DNA of 64,000 bases from Phycisphaerae bacterium. GTDB lineage: Bacteria; Planctomycetota; Phycisphaerae; UBA1845; UTPLA1. The notes under the pieces were generated by a model that was not told the origin of the DNA, ran no database searches, and was given only the letters and a program-made list of their open reading frames with translations. Location: contig JAKLKO010000009.1 of assembly GCA_023150615.1 (NCBI GenBank), forward strand, positions 62,001-126,000, given 5' to 3'. Numbering within the stretch: position 1 is the stretch's first letter; each line of letters begins with the position of its first letter. The position numbers were made by a program, and so were the translations under genes. Shown piece by piece: positions 1-8,407 of this stretch.

Positions 1-1
1 T

Positions 2-256
2 ACGGTGGATGCGCTGATCGATGCGCATGGCGGGTCGTCTGTGGTTGAGGCCGAGCTGGAGCGGCCGCCGTCCGAGGGCGTGGCGGTGCCGGGTCGCCTG
101 AACGGGACATCGCTGCGAGTGGACACGGCACGGCCGTTCGAGACGGTCGCACAACTCGCGGGGAGCGGTCTGCAACTGCGGACTTGCGTGGTCCGCCGGC
201 CAGACCTGGAGTCTGTATTTCTGAACCTGACGGGAAGGAGTCTGCGCGACGCATGA
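2..256 (+). CDS. ABC transporter ATP-binding protein, C-terminal end (partial)
   Basis: The reading frame enters from the left edge and ends at TGA 254-256, so only about 84 C-terminal residues are visible. No Walker motifs remain. The tail has the typical ending of the DrrA/CcmA-like exporter ATPases, with a small accessory beta domain followed by PDLESVFLNLTGRSLRD, where such proteins end in a P-x-L-E-x-x-F-L-x-L-T-G-R signature. The stop overlaps the start of the permease by four bases (ATGA), which indicates translational coupling and one two-component exporter. The substrate cannot be read from this fragment. Confidence 0.8.
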   Translation, partial: TVDALIDAHGGSSVVEAELERPPSEGVAVPGRLNGTSLRVDTARPFETVAQLAGSGLQLRTCVVRRPDLESVFLNLTGRSLRDA

Positions 257-1518
257 GGACGGTGTGGACGCTGGCGAAGAAGGACTTGCTTTTGCTCGTG
301 CGGGACCGCTTCGGCATGTTCTGGGTGCTGGTGTTCCCGCTGCTTCAGGCGACGTTTTTCGGTGCGATCTTCTCCGGACAGGGGCGTGGCGCGGGGCAGA
401 TCTCGATTGCGGTGGTGGACGAGGACCGGTCGGAGGAGAGCCGCGGCCTGATCGAGCGGCTGAAGAAGTCGAAGTCGCTGACGGTCTTTGAGAGCAACCG
501 GGAGTCGGCCGCGACCGACGTGCGTCGCGGCAAGCGTGTGGCGTACGTCGCGATCCGGAAGGGCTTCGGTGAATCGAGCCGCATCTTCATGCCGGCCAGC
601 GCCGAGCTCGAGGTCGGCATCGATCCCTCGCGTCAGGCCGAGGCGGGTTATCTGCAGGGATTGCTGATGGAGGCGAGCTTCGGCGGGATACAGCAGACGT
701 TTGCCAATCCCCAGAAGATGCAGGCGCAGATTCGCAAGTCGGCGGAGGAGGTGGCGGCGGCCGACGACATTCCCGCGAGCCAGAAGGCGATCTTCCAGTT
801 TTTCTTTGGTGCGATGGAGCAGTTCGTCACGAAGCTGGATCCGGAGCTGTTCAAGCAGGGCGCGGCGATCGCGCCGGCGAAGATCGAATCGGTCGCCGTA
901 CGGCGCGAAGGGCGTTCGCCGCGGTCGAGCTTCGAGATCACCTTTCCGGCCGCGATGTTGTGGGGCGTGATCGGCTGTACGGCAGGTTTCGCGGTGTCGC
1001 TGGTGACTGAGCGGAAGTCGGGGACGCTGCTGCGGCTGCGGGTGGCGCCGCTGACGCGGCGGGACGTGCTGGCGGGCAAGGCGGTCGCGTGCTGCGCGGC
1101 GTGCGTGGGGATCATCGTACTGCTGATTGTGCTCGGGCGGCTGGTGTTCGGCGTTCGGGTCGATCGTCCCGGGATGCTGGCGATTGCCGCGATGTGCACG
1201 GCGCTCTGTTTTGTCGGACTCTCGATGTTCATCTCGGTGCTCGGGCGGAGCGAACAGGGGGTCGCGGGCGCGAGCTGGGCGCTCCTGCTGATCTGCGCCA
1301 TGCTCGGCGGCGGCATGGTCCCGCTGATCGCGATGCCCGGCTGGATGCTCCGCATGAGCAGCGTCAGCCCGGTGAAGTGGGGCGTCTATGCGCTGGAGGG
1401 CGCGATCTGGCGGGACTTCTCGCCGGCCGAGATGGCGATGCCGTGCGCAATCCTGCTCGCGGTGGGAGCGGTGCTCTTCTCTCTCGGCGTGGCGATCAAC
1501 CGTCGGATCGATCGCTAG
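253..1518 (+). CDS. ABC-2 type transporter permease
   Basis: A 421-residue inner-membrane permease. I start it at ATG 253, which overlaps the ATPase stop; the in-frame upstream extension to 184 lies inside the ATPase gene. It opens with a cytoplasmic MRTVWTLAKKDLLLLVRDR segment, then one membrane span, a large periplasmic domain of roughly 190 residues, and a C-terminal block of about five hydrophobic spans (from about residue 235). This is the NodJ/DrrB/YhhJ-like ABC-2 layout. With the ATPase it should form an exporter of a lipid, drug or polysaccharide. The substrate is unknown. Confidence 0.88.
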   Translation: MRTVWTLAKKDLLLLVRDRFGMFWVLVFPLLQATFFGAIFSGQGRGAGQISIAVVDEDRSEESRGLIERLKKSKSLTVFESNRESAATDVRRGKRVAYVAIRKGFGESSRIFMPASAELEVGIDPSRQAEAGYLQGLLMEASFGGIQQTFANPQKMQAQIRKSAEEVAAADDIPASQKAIFQFFFGAMEQFVTKLDPELFKQGAAIAPAKIESVAVRREGRSPRSSFEITFPAAMLWGVIGCTAGFAVSLVTERKSGTLLRLRVAPLTRRDVLAGKAVACCAACVGIIVLLIVLGRLVFGVRVDRPGMLAIAAMCTALCFVGLSMFISVLGRSEQGVAGASWALLLICAMLGGGMVPLIAMPGWMLRMSSVSPVKWGVYALEGAIWRDFSPAEMAMPCAILLAVGAVLFSLGVAINRRIDR

Positions 1519-2174
1519 CGCGGCCGGGCGCAAACCGCGCGTGCGGCGTTGGCTGGACCGTGAGGCGGGAATATCGATCGCGCGGTCGGCAGATTCTGCG
1601 CCCGCAGGCGGCATCTCAAATCGATGAGCCGCATCCTGTGCACAATTCGCAGTACTGGCAGAGCCGTTACAGGCGATTCAGCACGAATATTCGGGACGTG
1701 CCGGGAGCCACTACCGATTGGGGTCGTGATTCGTAAGCCGCGATATTTCGGGGAGGTGTGAACGATTTCACGGTCCACGCTGGCGCCGCTGCAAATGCGG
1801 ACGTCCGCGCGAAAAGTGCGCGTTTCAGCGTTGTGCGGGCTGCGTCCCGTAATCCACTGTGGGTTTGAACGGCCCCAAGATGTTGTGGAGGGCGCGGAAT
1901 TCCTGAAGGTGCTCGTGCAGGGGCGTCGATCAATACGGAGTCGGTCGGATTCGCGCTCGTGCGGCAACTGCGCAGTTGTTGCCGATTCGGTCGCGGGATA
2001 CGCCGGACGACGCCGCGTTGCCCGTTGGACGCGACGCGTCCGCTCGGATGGTCGACGCTGCGTGGTGCGGTGTTCGACGTCGCAAGCGAACGGCCGAACC
2101 GCGTCGCTTGCACCGCCGTAGCACATGCAAGTCGCAGCGGATGCGACGTGGGTCGATCGACAGAGGTGTGCGCC
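1519..2174. other. Gene-poor stretch between the ABC permease and the FlgM-like gene
   Basis: About 650 bases without a convincing gene. Open frames on both strands are arginine-rich and have the composition of antisense or out-of-frame reading. No terminator with a T-run, no repeat and no RNA gene was recognised. The promoter of the downstream small gene is presumably here but no clear -35/-10 pair can be named. Confidence 0.5.
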
Positions 2175-2450
2175 ATGATGTACGACATTTCAGCCCTTGC
2201 GCGTTTCCCCGTCCTCGGTTTCATTCGCGCTTACCCGGCCGATAGCCCGCGGACGCCGGCGGCAGCAGACACCATAGCGACTGACCGCGTGGATCTTTCC
2301 GATTTCGCGAGAATCTCCCGCGACGCATCGGCGCTCGCCGAAGACCGTGCGGAGCTCATCGCGCGTGTGCGGGCGGCCATCGCCCGCAGCGACTACGACA
2401 CGGACGAGAAGCTCAGCATCGCGATTGAAAGCCTGTTGCGAGAGATCTGA
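2175..2450 (+). CDS. flgM: FlgM-like anti-sigma-28 factor (putative)
   Basis: A 91-residue protein starting at one of two adjacent ATG codons (2175 or 2178). The C-terminal half resembles FlgM: VDLSDFARISRDASAL, then a helix ELIARVRAAIARSDYDTDEK and a closing amphipathic helix ending LLREI. FlgM binds and inhibits the flagellar sigma factor FliA until the hook is finished and FlgM is exported. The N-terminal 35 residues are probably disordered, as in the family. No flagellar gene is adjacent, but a Maf-type flagellin glycosyltransferase lies at 28.9-30.8 kb. The match is by general pattern only. Confidence 0.45.
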   Translation: MMYDISALARFPVLGFIRAYPADSPRTPAAADTIATDRVDLSDFARISRDASALAEDRAELIARVRAAIARSDYDTDEKLSIAIESLLREI

Positions 2451-2602
2451 ATCCACGTCGCGGCACGATTCCGACACCGGGGAGCGGATTCCGCACAGCG
2501 GTGGTTCCGCGCGCCCGCCGGCGTGGCCGGTGCGTGTGCGCATCAGCAGGCGGCGGCATCGGCTTTCCGCGGTCGTCGAAGCGGGATATGATCCGGGGTC
2601 CT

Positions 2603-2675
2603 GCCGCCGTAGCTCAGCCGGTAGAGCAGCGGTTTTGTAAATCGCAGGTCATCGGTTCGAATCCGATCGGCGGCT
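2603..2675 (+). tRNA. tRNA-Thr (anticodon TGT)
   Basis: A full cloverleaf can be folded: acceptor GCCGCCG (2603-2609) pairs with CGGCGGC (2668-2674), D stem GCTC/GAGC, anticodon stem GCGGT/ATCGC around loop TTTGTAA with anticodon TGT, and T arm ATCGG-TTCGAAT-CCGAT. The discriminator base is T2675. CCA is not encoded. It stands alone between the FlgM-like gene and a convergent metallophosphoesterase gene. Confidence 0.96.
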
Positions 2676-2689
2676 GTCATCCGAACCGT

Positions 2690-3964
2690 TCAATCCACCG
2701 ATCTTCGCCCAAGCGTCAGCGTGTCGATCACGCGGCCGCGGTCGTCTAGCTGCGTAAGCGACAGCTTCTCCGGACCGACGTCGACCCGTGTGAATGAGAA
2801 TGCCGAGTCGTTGTACGCCGCGATGTACACGAGCGGCGGCAGCGCTTCCGGATAGCGGCTGACGCCACCGGCGCCGGTCACGATGTAGACCGTTCCGTCG
2901 CCGGGAGGCACGACGCGATCATCGCGGATCGGCTTCGTGCGCTCGTAAAGGTGGTTGTGCCCGCAGAAGACGACGTCCACGCGGCACGCGTCGAACACCG
3001 GGACGAAGATGTCCTTGACGAACTGCTGATCTTCCGGTCGGTGCGTGGCGTTCGTGTACGGCGGATGATGGAAATAAACGAACTTCCAGCGCCCGCCGGC
3101 CGCGGTCAGGACCCGTCGCAGCCACGGCGCGACGACCTCGCGCATCTGCGATTCGCTGATCGCGCCGCGCTGCGTGTCGCGGTTGGTATCGAGCGCGACG
3201 AATCGCGCATCGCCGACGTCGAACCAGTAGTTCCGCTCGGGGGGGAGACCCGGCGGACCATTCTCCGGCAGGACGAACGTGTCGAGATACGGCCGGCCTT
3301 GCTCGGTGGCGACGTCGTGGTTTCCGAGCGAGGGCATGAACGGCGCGCGGGCGATGAGCTCGCGGTTCGGAATGAAGAAGTTGGCGGGATAGTCGGCGGC
3401 CTCGCCCTTGGGATAGACGAGATCGCCCGTATGGATGACGAGGTCGGGCCTGCTTAGGAGCATCTGCTCGACGAGGGCCCGCTGGGTGTTGCTGCCGTTG
3501 CCGGAGTCGCCGAAGGCGAGGAAGCGGAAGGTCCGGCCCGCCTCGGCCGGGCGGCGGACGCCGTCCTCGCGCGAGAGCACGAGGGACTGGCCGAGTAGTC
3601 CGCGGGCGCGCAGCTCGTACCAGAACGAGTCGGGCAGAGTCGCGCCGTCGATCGCTGCCGCGAGGAAGTTCATGGTCGTCGCGTCGGCCGACGCGACGCG
3701 GGTGCGCGTCGGGTTGCCGCGGTCGGGCCAGCGTACCTCGCCGGTTCGCACGGGTCCGCTCGGCCCTGCGGCTTGCCAGACGACGCGGAGCTGCCCGGAT
3801 TCGCCGATCTGGAGCAGCGGTCCATGAACGAGGGCCGGCCGATAGACCTGGTTGAGCTTGTAGGATCCGGCCGCGGCGGCGAGGGCGAAGAGGGCGGCCA
3901 GCGTGAGGCGGCGCGTGCGAGGGCTCGGCGATTGGGAAGTCGTTGGTTGAGCCTCGCGCATCAC
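2690..3964 (-). CDS. Metallophosphoesterase, purple acid phosphatase-like
   Basis: A 424-residue exported or membrane-anchored calcineurin-type phosphoesterase. Residues 18-35 form a hydrophobic signal or anchor, residues about 45-140 a fibronectin-like beta domain as in purple acid phosphatases, and the rest the catalytic domain. The dimetal motifs are in order: GDSG (152-155), GDLVY (180-184), GNHD (214-217), FHHPP near residue 300 and GHNHLYERT near 335. It probably cleaves phosphate esters in the periplasm. The gene is divergent from prfB with only 41 bp between start codons. Starts at 3964 and 3961 are both possible. Confidence 0.88.
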   Translation of the reverse strand: MMREAQPTTSQSPSPRTRRLTLAALFALAAAAGSYKLNQVYRPALVHGPLLQIGESGQLRVVWQAAGPSGPVRTGEVRWPDRGNPTRTRVASADATTMNFLAAAIDGATLPDSFWYELRARGLLGQSLVLSREDGVRRPAEAGRTFRFLAFGDSGNGSNTQRALVEQMLLSRPDLVIHTGDLVYPKGEAADYPANFFIPNRELIARAPFMPSLGNHDVATEQGRPYLDTFVLPENGPPGLPPERNYWFDVGDARFVALDTNRDTQRGAISESQMREVVAPWLRRVLTAAGGRWKFVYFHHPPYTNATHRPEDQQFVKDIFVPVFDACRVDVVFCGHNHLYERTKPIRDDRVVPPGDGTVYIVTGAGGVSRYPEALPPLVYIAAYNDSAFSFTRVDVGPEKLSLTQLDDRGRVIDTLTLGRRSVD

Positions 3965-3972
3965 GATCGTAA

Positions 3973-3980
3973 ACTATAGT
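3973..3980. promoter_or_regulatory. Palindromic ACTATAGT, candidate shared -10 element
   Basis: In the 41-bp gap between the divergent phosphoesterase and prfB genes, ACTATAGT is a perfect palindrome and gives a TATAGT -10 hexamer on both strands. For prfB it lies 25 bases before the ATG, with GGAGA in between as a ribosome binding site. For the phosphoesterase the transcript would begin within a few bases of the start codon, so that mRNA would be leaderless or nearly so. No good -35 boxes are visible. Confidence 0.4.
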
Positions 3981-4005
3981 CGGAGCTTCCGTTCGGAGAA
4001 ACCGC

Positions 4006-5122
4006 ATGAGCACCCTCGACGAGCTTCCCAGCGTTTCGGAACTGGCGGCCCGGATCCATACGATCCGGGACACGCTTTGACCTGCCATCGAAGAAGGAGC
4101 GCCGCCGCGTTGTCGAGGAGATGATGTCGCGCCCGGGCTTCTGGGACGACCCGGAGTCTGCGCAGGGGCTGGTGGCTGAGCTGAAGGCGCTGAAGGCGAT
4201 CATCGATCCGGTCGAGTCGATCGTCCGCGCGGTGGATGATCTCGGGGTTCTGTACGAGCTGGCCGAGTCGGAGAACGACCGCGCCGCGCTGGGCGAGGCG
4301 GAAGCGGAGCGCGCGGCGCTGGCGGCAAAGGTCGAGCAGGTCTCGCTGATGGCGCTTCTGTCGGGACCGAACGATCCGCGCGACTGCTATTTTTCCATCC
4401 AGGCCGGCGCGGGCGGGACCGAGGCCTGCGACTGGGCGGCGATGATGCTGCGGATGTACCTGCGGTACTTCGAGCGTGCGGGGTTTCAGGTCGAGGAGCT
4501 GAGCCGCAAGGACGGCGAGGAGGCGGGCATCCAGTCGATCAACCTGCTCGTTTCCGGGCCGTACGCGTACGGCTGCCTGTCGTGCGAGAACGGTGTGCAC
4601 CGGCTGGTCCGCATCAGCCCGTTCAACGCGCAGGGCAAGCGGCAGACGAGCTTCGCAGCGGTGGACGTGCTGCCGGTGTTCGAGGAGACGAAGATCGAGC
4701 TGAACGAGAACGAGCTGGAGATCGTGTTCTTCCGCCGATCGAGCGGCGCGGGCGGACAGAACGTCAACAAGCTGTCGACCGCGGTGCGCGTAAAGCACCT
4801 GCCAACGGGCATCACGGTTGAGTGCGTCAACGAGCGCAGCCAGGCGCAGAACAAGCGCGTGGCGTTGTCGATGCTCCAGTCGCGCCTCGAGCAGATGGAG
4901 CAGGCCAAGCGCGACGCGGAGCTGGCGAAGATCTACGGCGCGAAGGGCGAGATCGCCTGGGGCAACCAGATCCGCAACTACGTCCTCGATGATCCGCGCG
5001 TCAAGGACCTGCGAACGGGCGTCGAGGTCGGCAATCCGCAGCGCGTGCTCGACGGCGATCTCCAGCCGTTCATCGATGCCGAGCTGCGCCGCCGGGCCGA
5101 GAAGCGGACGAAGTCGTCGTGA
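4006..5122 (+). CDS. prfB: Peptide chain release factor 2 (with programmed +1 frameshift)
   Basis: RF2 ends translation at UGA and UAA. Translation starts at ATG 4006, runs 24 codons to CTT TGA C (4075-4081) and must shift +1 at the in-frame UGA to continue as DLPSKKERRRVVEEMMSRPG. The joined protein is 371 residues, the normal RF2 length. The codon-recognition tripeptide SPF falls at residues 204-206 and the catalytic GGQ at 249-251. Autoregulation by RF2 levels is the known role of the site. The upstream Shine-Dalgarno stimulator is weak here (GGGA rather than AGGGGG). The GTGA stop overlaps the next gene. Confidence 0.97.
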
Positions 5123-5901
5123 CGTTGCACCGCGCACAGTTCGGAAGCGTCGCGCTCGCGGCGGGCCTTGCGCTGCTCTCGAGGTGCGCCGAGGACGCGC
5201 GGACGAGTCGCGCGCCGGAGCCGCGGTCCGGCGCGACGACCGCGCTGGCCGAGCCGTTGCCGCCGGCGCTGGCGGAATTCCGACAGCGCCTGCTGGAGGC
5301 GGACGAGGACCGCTGGCGGATGCTGGACATGGCGTACCTGCAGATTGCGGCGGCGCTCGCGCAGATCCGCGTGGAGGGGCTGGACTACCAGGACTTTCTT
5401 CAGCAGGCCGAGAGTCGGGACGCCGACATCCGCGCCAACGGCATCTGCGGACTGGCAGCGTCGCGGCGGGCGTCGGCGATCGATCACCTCTCGCGGGTGC
5501 TTAAGAGCGAGCCGGACCCGTACAACCGCACGATCATCGTCTGGGGCCTGCGGACGTTCGACGACAAGCGGCGGGTCTCGCGCTGCCTGATCGACTTCAT
5601 CGACACCTGCCGTGACATCGACCTCGGGCGCTGTCTCGGTCCGGACGGGCGCGTGCAGGACTTCTCATCGCCGTTTCCGCTCGCGGCGTTCGAGGCCTTC
5701 AAGGGACTGGTGCAGATCGAGGGCAAGGCGGAGATGCTGACGGGCGGCGGCTGGACGCGATTCGTCGAGCGGACGCGGCGCAGCGTGCATCCCGAGCCGC
5801 TGACGGCGGTCGACTTTTCGCGGCTCCGCGGCGAGTCGAACCCGCGGACCGATCCCGAGTCGCGGATGCGGCGCTGGATCGAAGAAATGCGTGAGCCGTG
5901 A
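5119..5901 (+). CDS. Hypothetical exported protein, HEAT-like helical
   Basis: A 260-residue protein of unknown function, starting at GTG 5119 inside the prfB stop and so translationally coupled. It has an N-terminal hydrophobic segment (LAAGLALLS) followed by a Cys, but Arg at -1 makes a lipobox unlikely. The middle (about residues 75-160) contains short helical pairs such as ESRDADIRANGICGLAASRR that look like one or two HEAT-like repeats. The C-terminus overlaps the sulfatase-like gene (GTGA). The context suggests a co-transcribed envelope gene. No function can be assigned. Confidence 0.75.
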   Translation: MTLHRAQFGSVALAAGLALLSRCAEDARTSRAPEPRSGATTALAEPLPPALAEFRQRLLEADEDRWRMLDMAYLQIAAALAQIRVEGLDYQDFLQQAESRDADIRANGICGLAASRRASAIDHLSRVLKSEPDPYNRTIIVWGLRTFDDKRRVSRCLIDFIDTCRDIDLGRCLGPDGRVQDFSSPFPLAAFEAFKGLVQIEGKAEMLTGGGWTRFVERTRRSVHPEPLTAVDFSRLRGESNPRTDPESRMRRWIEEMREP

Positions 5902-7265
5902 CGCCGGCCATCGCGCTCATCGCCGCGATGGGGACGGCGCTCGCACAATCGCCGACGTCCGCGCCCGCGCGGGCACGGCCACTGCCGCGCTGGAACGTCC
6001 TGCTGCTGACGCTCGACACGACGCGGGCCGACGCGATCTCCTGCTACGGCGCCGATCCCGGCTTGACGCCGAATCTCGACCGCATCGCCCGCAGCGGCAC
6101 GCGCTTCGCGACGGCCTACAGCGCCGTCAATTCCACGAATCCATCGCACGTCAGTCTGCTGACCGGCCTACCGGCGATCCGCCACGGCGTGCACACAAAC
6201 GTCCAGCCGATCGCGCCCGACCTGCAGACACTGCCGCGGGTGTTCCGGTCGGCGGGCTACTTCACCGCGGCCATTCCGGCCATCGCGCACGTGGGTCCGG
6301 AGCTGGGCTGGACCGACTTCGACGAAATGGCGGGTGTGCCCGTGGAGCTGCTCGCGGAGGACAATACGGCGCGGGCGATCGGCTGGCTGCGGGCGCGGCG
6401 CTTCGGCAACAAGCCGTTCTTTCTGTGGGTGCATTATTTCGATCCGCACGTGCTCTATCAGCCGCCGAGGCGGATCGCCGAACAGTTCTATCGAGGGGAC
6501 AAGACGACCGGCCCGTCGCTCCTGACGGATCTTCCGATGCTGCGGGCGTGGGATTTTCCGCGGCTGAAGCGCTGGTTGGAGGGTGTGCGCGATCCGGAGT
6601 ATCCGCGGGCGATGTACCGCGGCGAGGTGCACTTTGTCGACCAGGAGATCGGCAAGCTGTTCGATTACGTGCGATCGCAGGGCCTGATGAACCGCACGGT
6701 GATCATCGTGATCGCCGACCACGGCGAGGGTCTCGGCGAGCACGGCATTTACTACGACCATCGCGGCCTCTACGAGCACCAGGTGCGCATTCCGTTCCTC
6801 GTGCGGATCCCCGGCTTTCCGCGGAATCACGTGGTTCGCGAGATGGTCGGGCACGTCGATCTGGTGCCCACGCTCGCCGAGCTGTTTCAACTGAAGGTCG
6901 AGGACCCCGGACCGGGGCTCAGCCTCGCGCGGGTGCTTCGCGGCGAGCCGGATCCGGCGGTCGCCGGGCGCGATCACCTCGTCATCGAGGCGGTCTCGAA
7001 CACGCAGGTGGCGGTGCGTCGCGGAGGATGGAAGCTCATCTGGCCGATCATGCCGCAGCCGGCGCTGCCGCGTGAACCGGAGTTGTTCGATCTTGAGAGC
7101 GATCCGCAGGAGTTGCGGAATCTCGCGAAGGAGCGGCCGGAGACGGTCGCGTCGCTGCGGTCGCTGATCGAGCCGTGGATTCAGCGCGGTCCGGCGCAGC
7201 TCGACACGTCGAATATGACGAAGGAGCGGATCGAGCAGCTCCGGTCGCTGGGATATATCCCTTAG
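5898..7265 (+). CDS. Sulfatase/alkaline-phosphatase-fold hydrolase with Thr at the nucleophile position
   Basis: A 455-residue exported enzyme of the sulfatase superfamily, starting at GTG 5898 with four bases of overlap. A signal peptide ends near AQS at residue 18. Metal ligands are visible in LLTLDTTRAD (D40) and in IVIADHGEGLGEHG (near residue 275). At the active-site loop the sequence is TNPSH (80-84) where true sulfatases have CxPSR, so the formylglycine Cys is replaced by Thr and Arg by His. Such proteins probably act as phosphatases, phosphonate hydrolases or phospho-transferases rather than sulfatases. It ends the prfB operon. Confidence 0.85.
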   Translation: MTPAIALIAAMGTALAQSPTSAPARARPLPRWNVLLLTLDTTRADAISCYGADPGLTPNLDRIARSGTRFATAYSAVNSTNPSHVSLLTGLPAIRHGVHTNVQPIAPDLQTLPRVFRSAGYFTAAIPAIAHVGPELGWTDFDEMAGVPVELLAEDNTARAIGWLRARRFGNKPFFLWVHYFDPHVLYQPPRRIAEQFYRGDKTTGPSLLTDLPMLRAWDFPRLKRWLEGVRDPEYPRAMYRGEVHFVDQEIGKLFDYVRSQGLMNRTVIIVIADHGEGLGEHGIYYDHRGLYEHQVRIPFLVRIPGFPRNHVVREMVGHVDLVPTLAELFQLKVEDPGPGLSLARVLRGEPDPAVAGRDHLVIEAVSNTQVAVRRGGWKLIWPIMPQPALPREPELFDLESDPQELRNLAKERPETVASLRSLIEPWIQRGPAQLDTSNMTKERIEQLRSLGYIP

Positions 7266-7300
7266 TCGGGCGGCCCTCGGACCGCGATGCGTTCACGTCG

Positions 7301-8407
7301 TCAGCGGCGGGCGGAGGCGATGCAGGTCAGCGAGATGAGCTGAAAGGCGATTGCGGCCAGCAGGCGCGTCACGGCGTTCTCGGCGGCGGTGGGGTCGCTG
7401 CCGGCATCGACCGCGGCGAACAACCCCCATCCGAGCAGACAAATGGCAAAGGCGGCGGTGATTGCGCCGGCGAGCCGCGCAACCGAGAACTCCTCGCGGA
7501 CGGCGTCGCGGCGTGCGCCGCGGAGTTCGTCGAGGATCTGTTCCAGCAGACGCCGTGTGTCGGCGTCGCTCGGCAACGGCGCTGCCGCGGGCGGCGGCGA
7601 CGATGCGACGGGCGTCGCCGGCTCGACAGCAGGCGCGGAGTTTGGGGGGGTTGCGGATGCCGCGGGTGAATGGACCGCGCCGACGTGCGCGACGGTCGCC
7701 GCGTGCGCTGATGGTGCGTGCGAATCGTGCGCGGCGTGCGGTCGCGTGACGACGGCCGGCGGCGGCGTCCAGACGCGCGAATCGGCGGCAAGGTTGGCCG
7801 GGCGATGCGAATCCGCCGGAGCCACGACGGTCGTTGCTGCGGCCAGGACGGGCTCGGCGGCGTGCACGCGATTCAGGACGATGTCGACGGCTTCATCAAG
7901 CGTCTCGGCGCGATGGTCCGCGCTCGTCTCCTCACCGGGCGGCAGGCGCAGCCGGATCGTGCGACAGCCGGCGGCGCGGCCGGCCTGCACGTCGCGTTCG
8001 GCGTCGCCGATCATCCAGGACCTGGCGAGATCGATGCCGAGGTCGTTGGCGGCGAGGAAGAGCATGCCGGGTCGCGGCTTCCGCAGATGGCTGTCCATGC
8101 GGTATTCCGGGACGACGGCCTCGTCGGTCTCGAGGTACGGACAGTAGTACAGCGCGTCGATGCCCGTACCTTCGGCGTGGAGCAGGTCCTGCATCCGCTG
8201 GTGCACGGCCACGAGTTGGTCCTCGGTGAAATAGCCGCGTGCGACGCCCGATTGATTCGTGACGACGACGACGTGATAGCCCGCTTCGCGGAAGCGGCGT
8301 ACCGCCTGCGCTGCGCCGGGCACGAGGCGGACGTCGTCGGGGTCGGCAAGGAAGCCGCTGTTGTCGATGAGCGTGTCGTCGCGATCGAGGAAGACGGCGC
8401 GATTCAT
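7301..8407 (-). CDS. gmhB: GmhB-like HAD phosphatase with C-terminal membrane anchor
   Basis: The first ~185 residues are a HAD-IIIA phosphatase like D-glycero-manno-heptose-1,7-bisphosphate 7-phosphatase: LDRDDTLID (nucleophile D8, acid D10), VVVTNQSGVARG, LRKPRPGM and MIGDAERDVQAG. The usual Zn-binding Cys-x-Cys before RKP is missing (DSHLRKP). Then comes a ~110-residue Ala/Pro/His-rich linker and a C-terminal domain with two predicted membrane spans, an unusual addition for this family. It overlaps the preceding gene (8404-8414 region) and completes the lpxK unit, which supports a role in ADP-heptose supply for lipopolysaccharide. HisB-N-like activity is an alternative. Confidence 0.8.
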   Translation of the reverse strand: MNRAVFLDRDDTLIDNSGFLADPDDVRLVPGAAQAVRRFREAGYHVVVVTNQSGVARGYFTEDQLVAVHQRMQDLLHAEGTGIDALYYCPYLETDEAVVPEYRMDSHLRKPRPGMLFLAANDLGIDLARSWMIGDAERDVQAGRAAGCRTIRLRLPPGEETSADHRAETLDEAVDIVLNRVHAAEPVLAAATTVVAPADSHRPANLAADSRVWTPPPAVVTRPHAAHDSHAPSAHAATVAHVGAVHSPAASATPPNSAPAVEPATPVASSPPPAAAPLPSDADTRRLLEQILDELRGARRDAVREEFSVARLAGAITAAFAICLLGWGLFAAVDAGSDPTAAENAVTRLLAAIAFQLISLTCIASARR

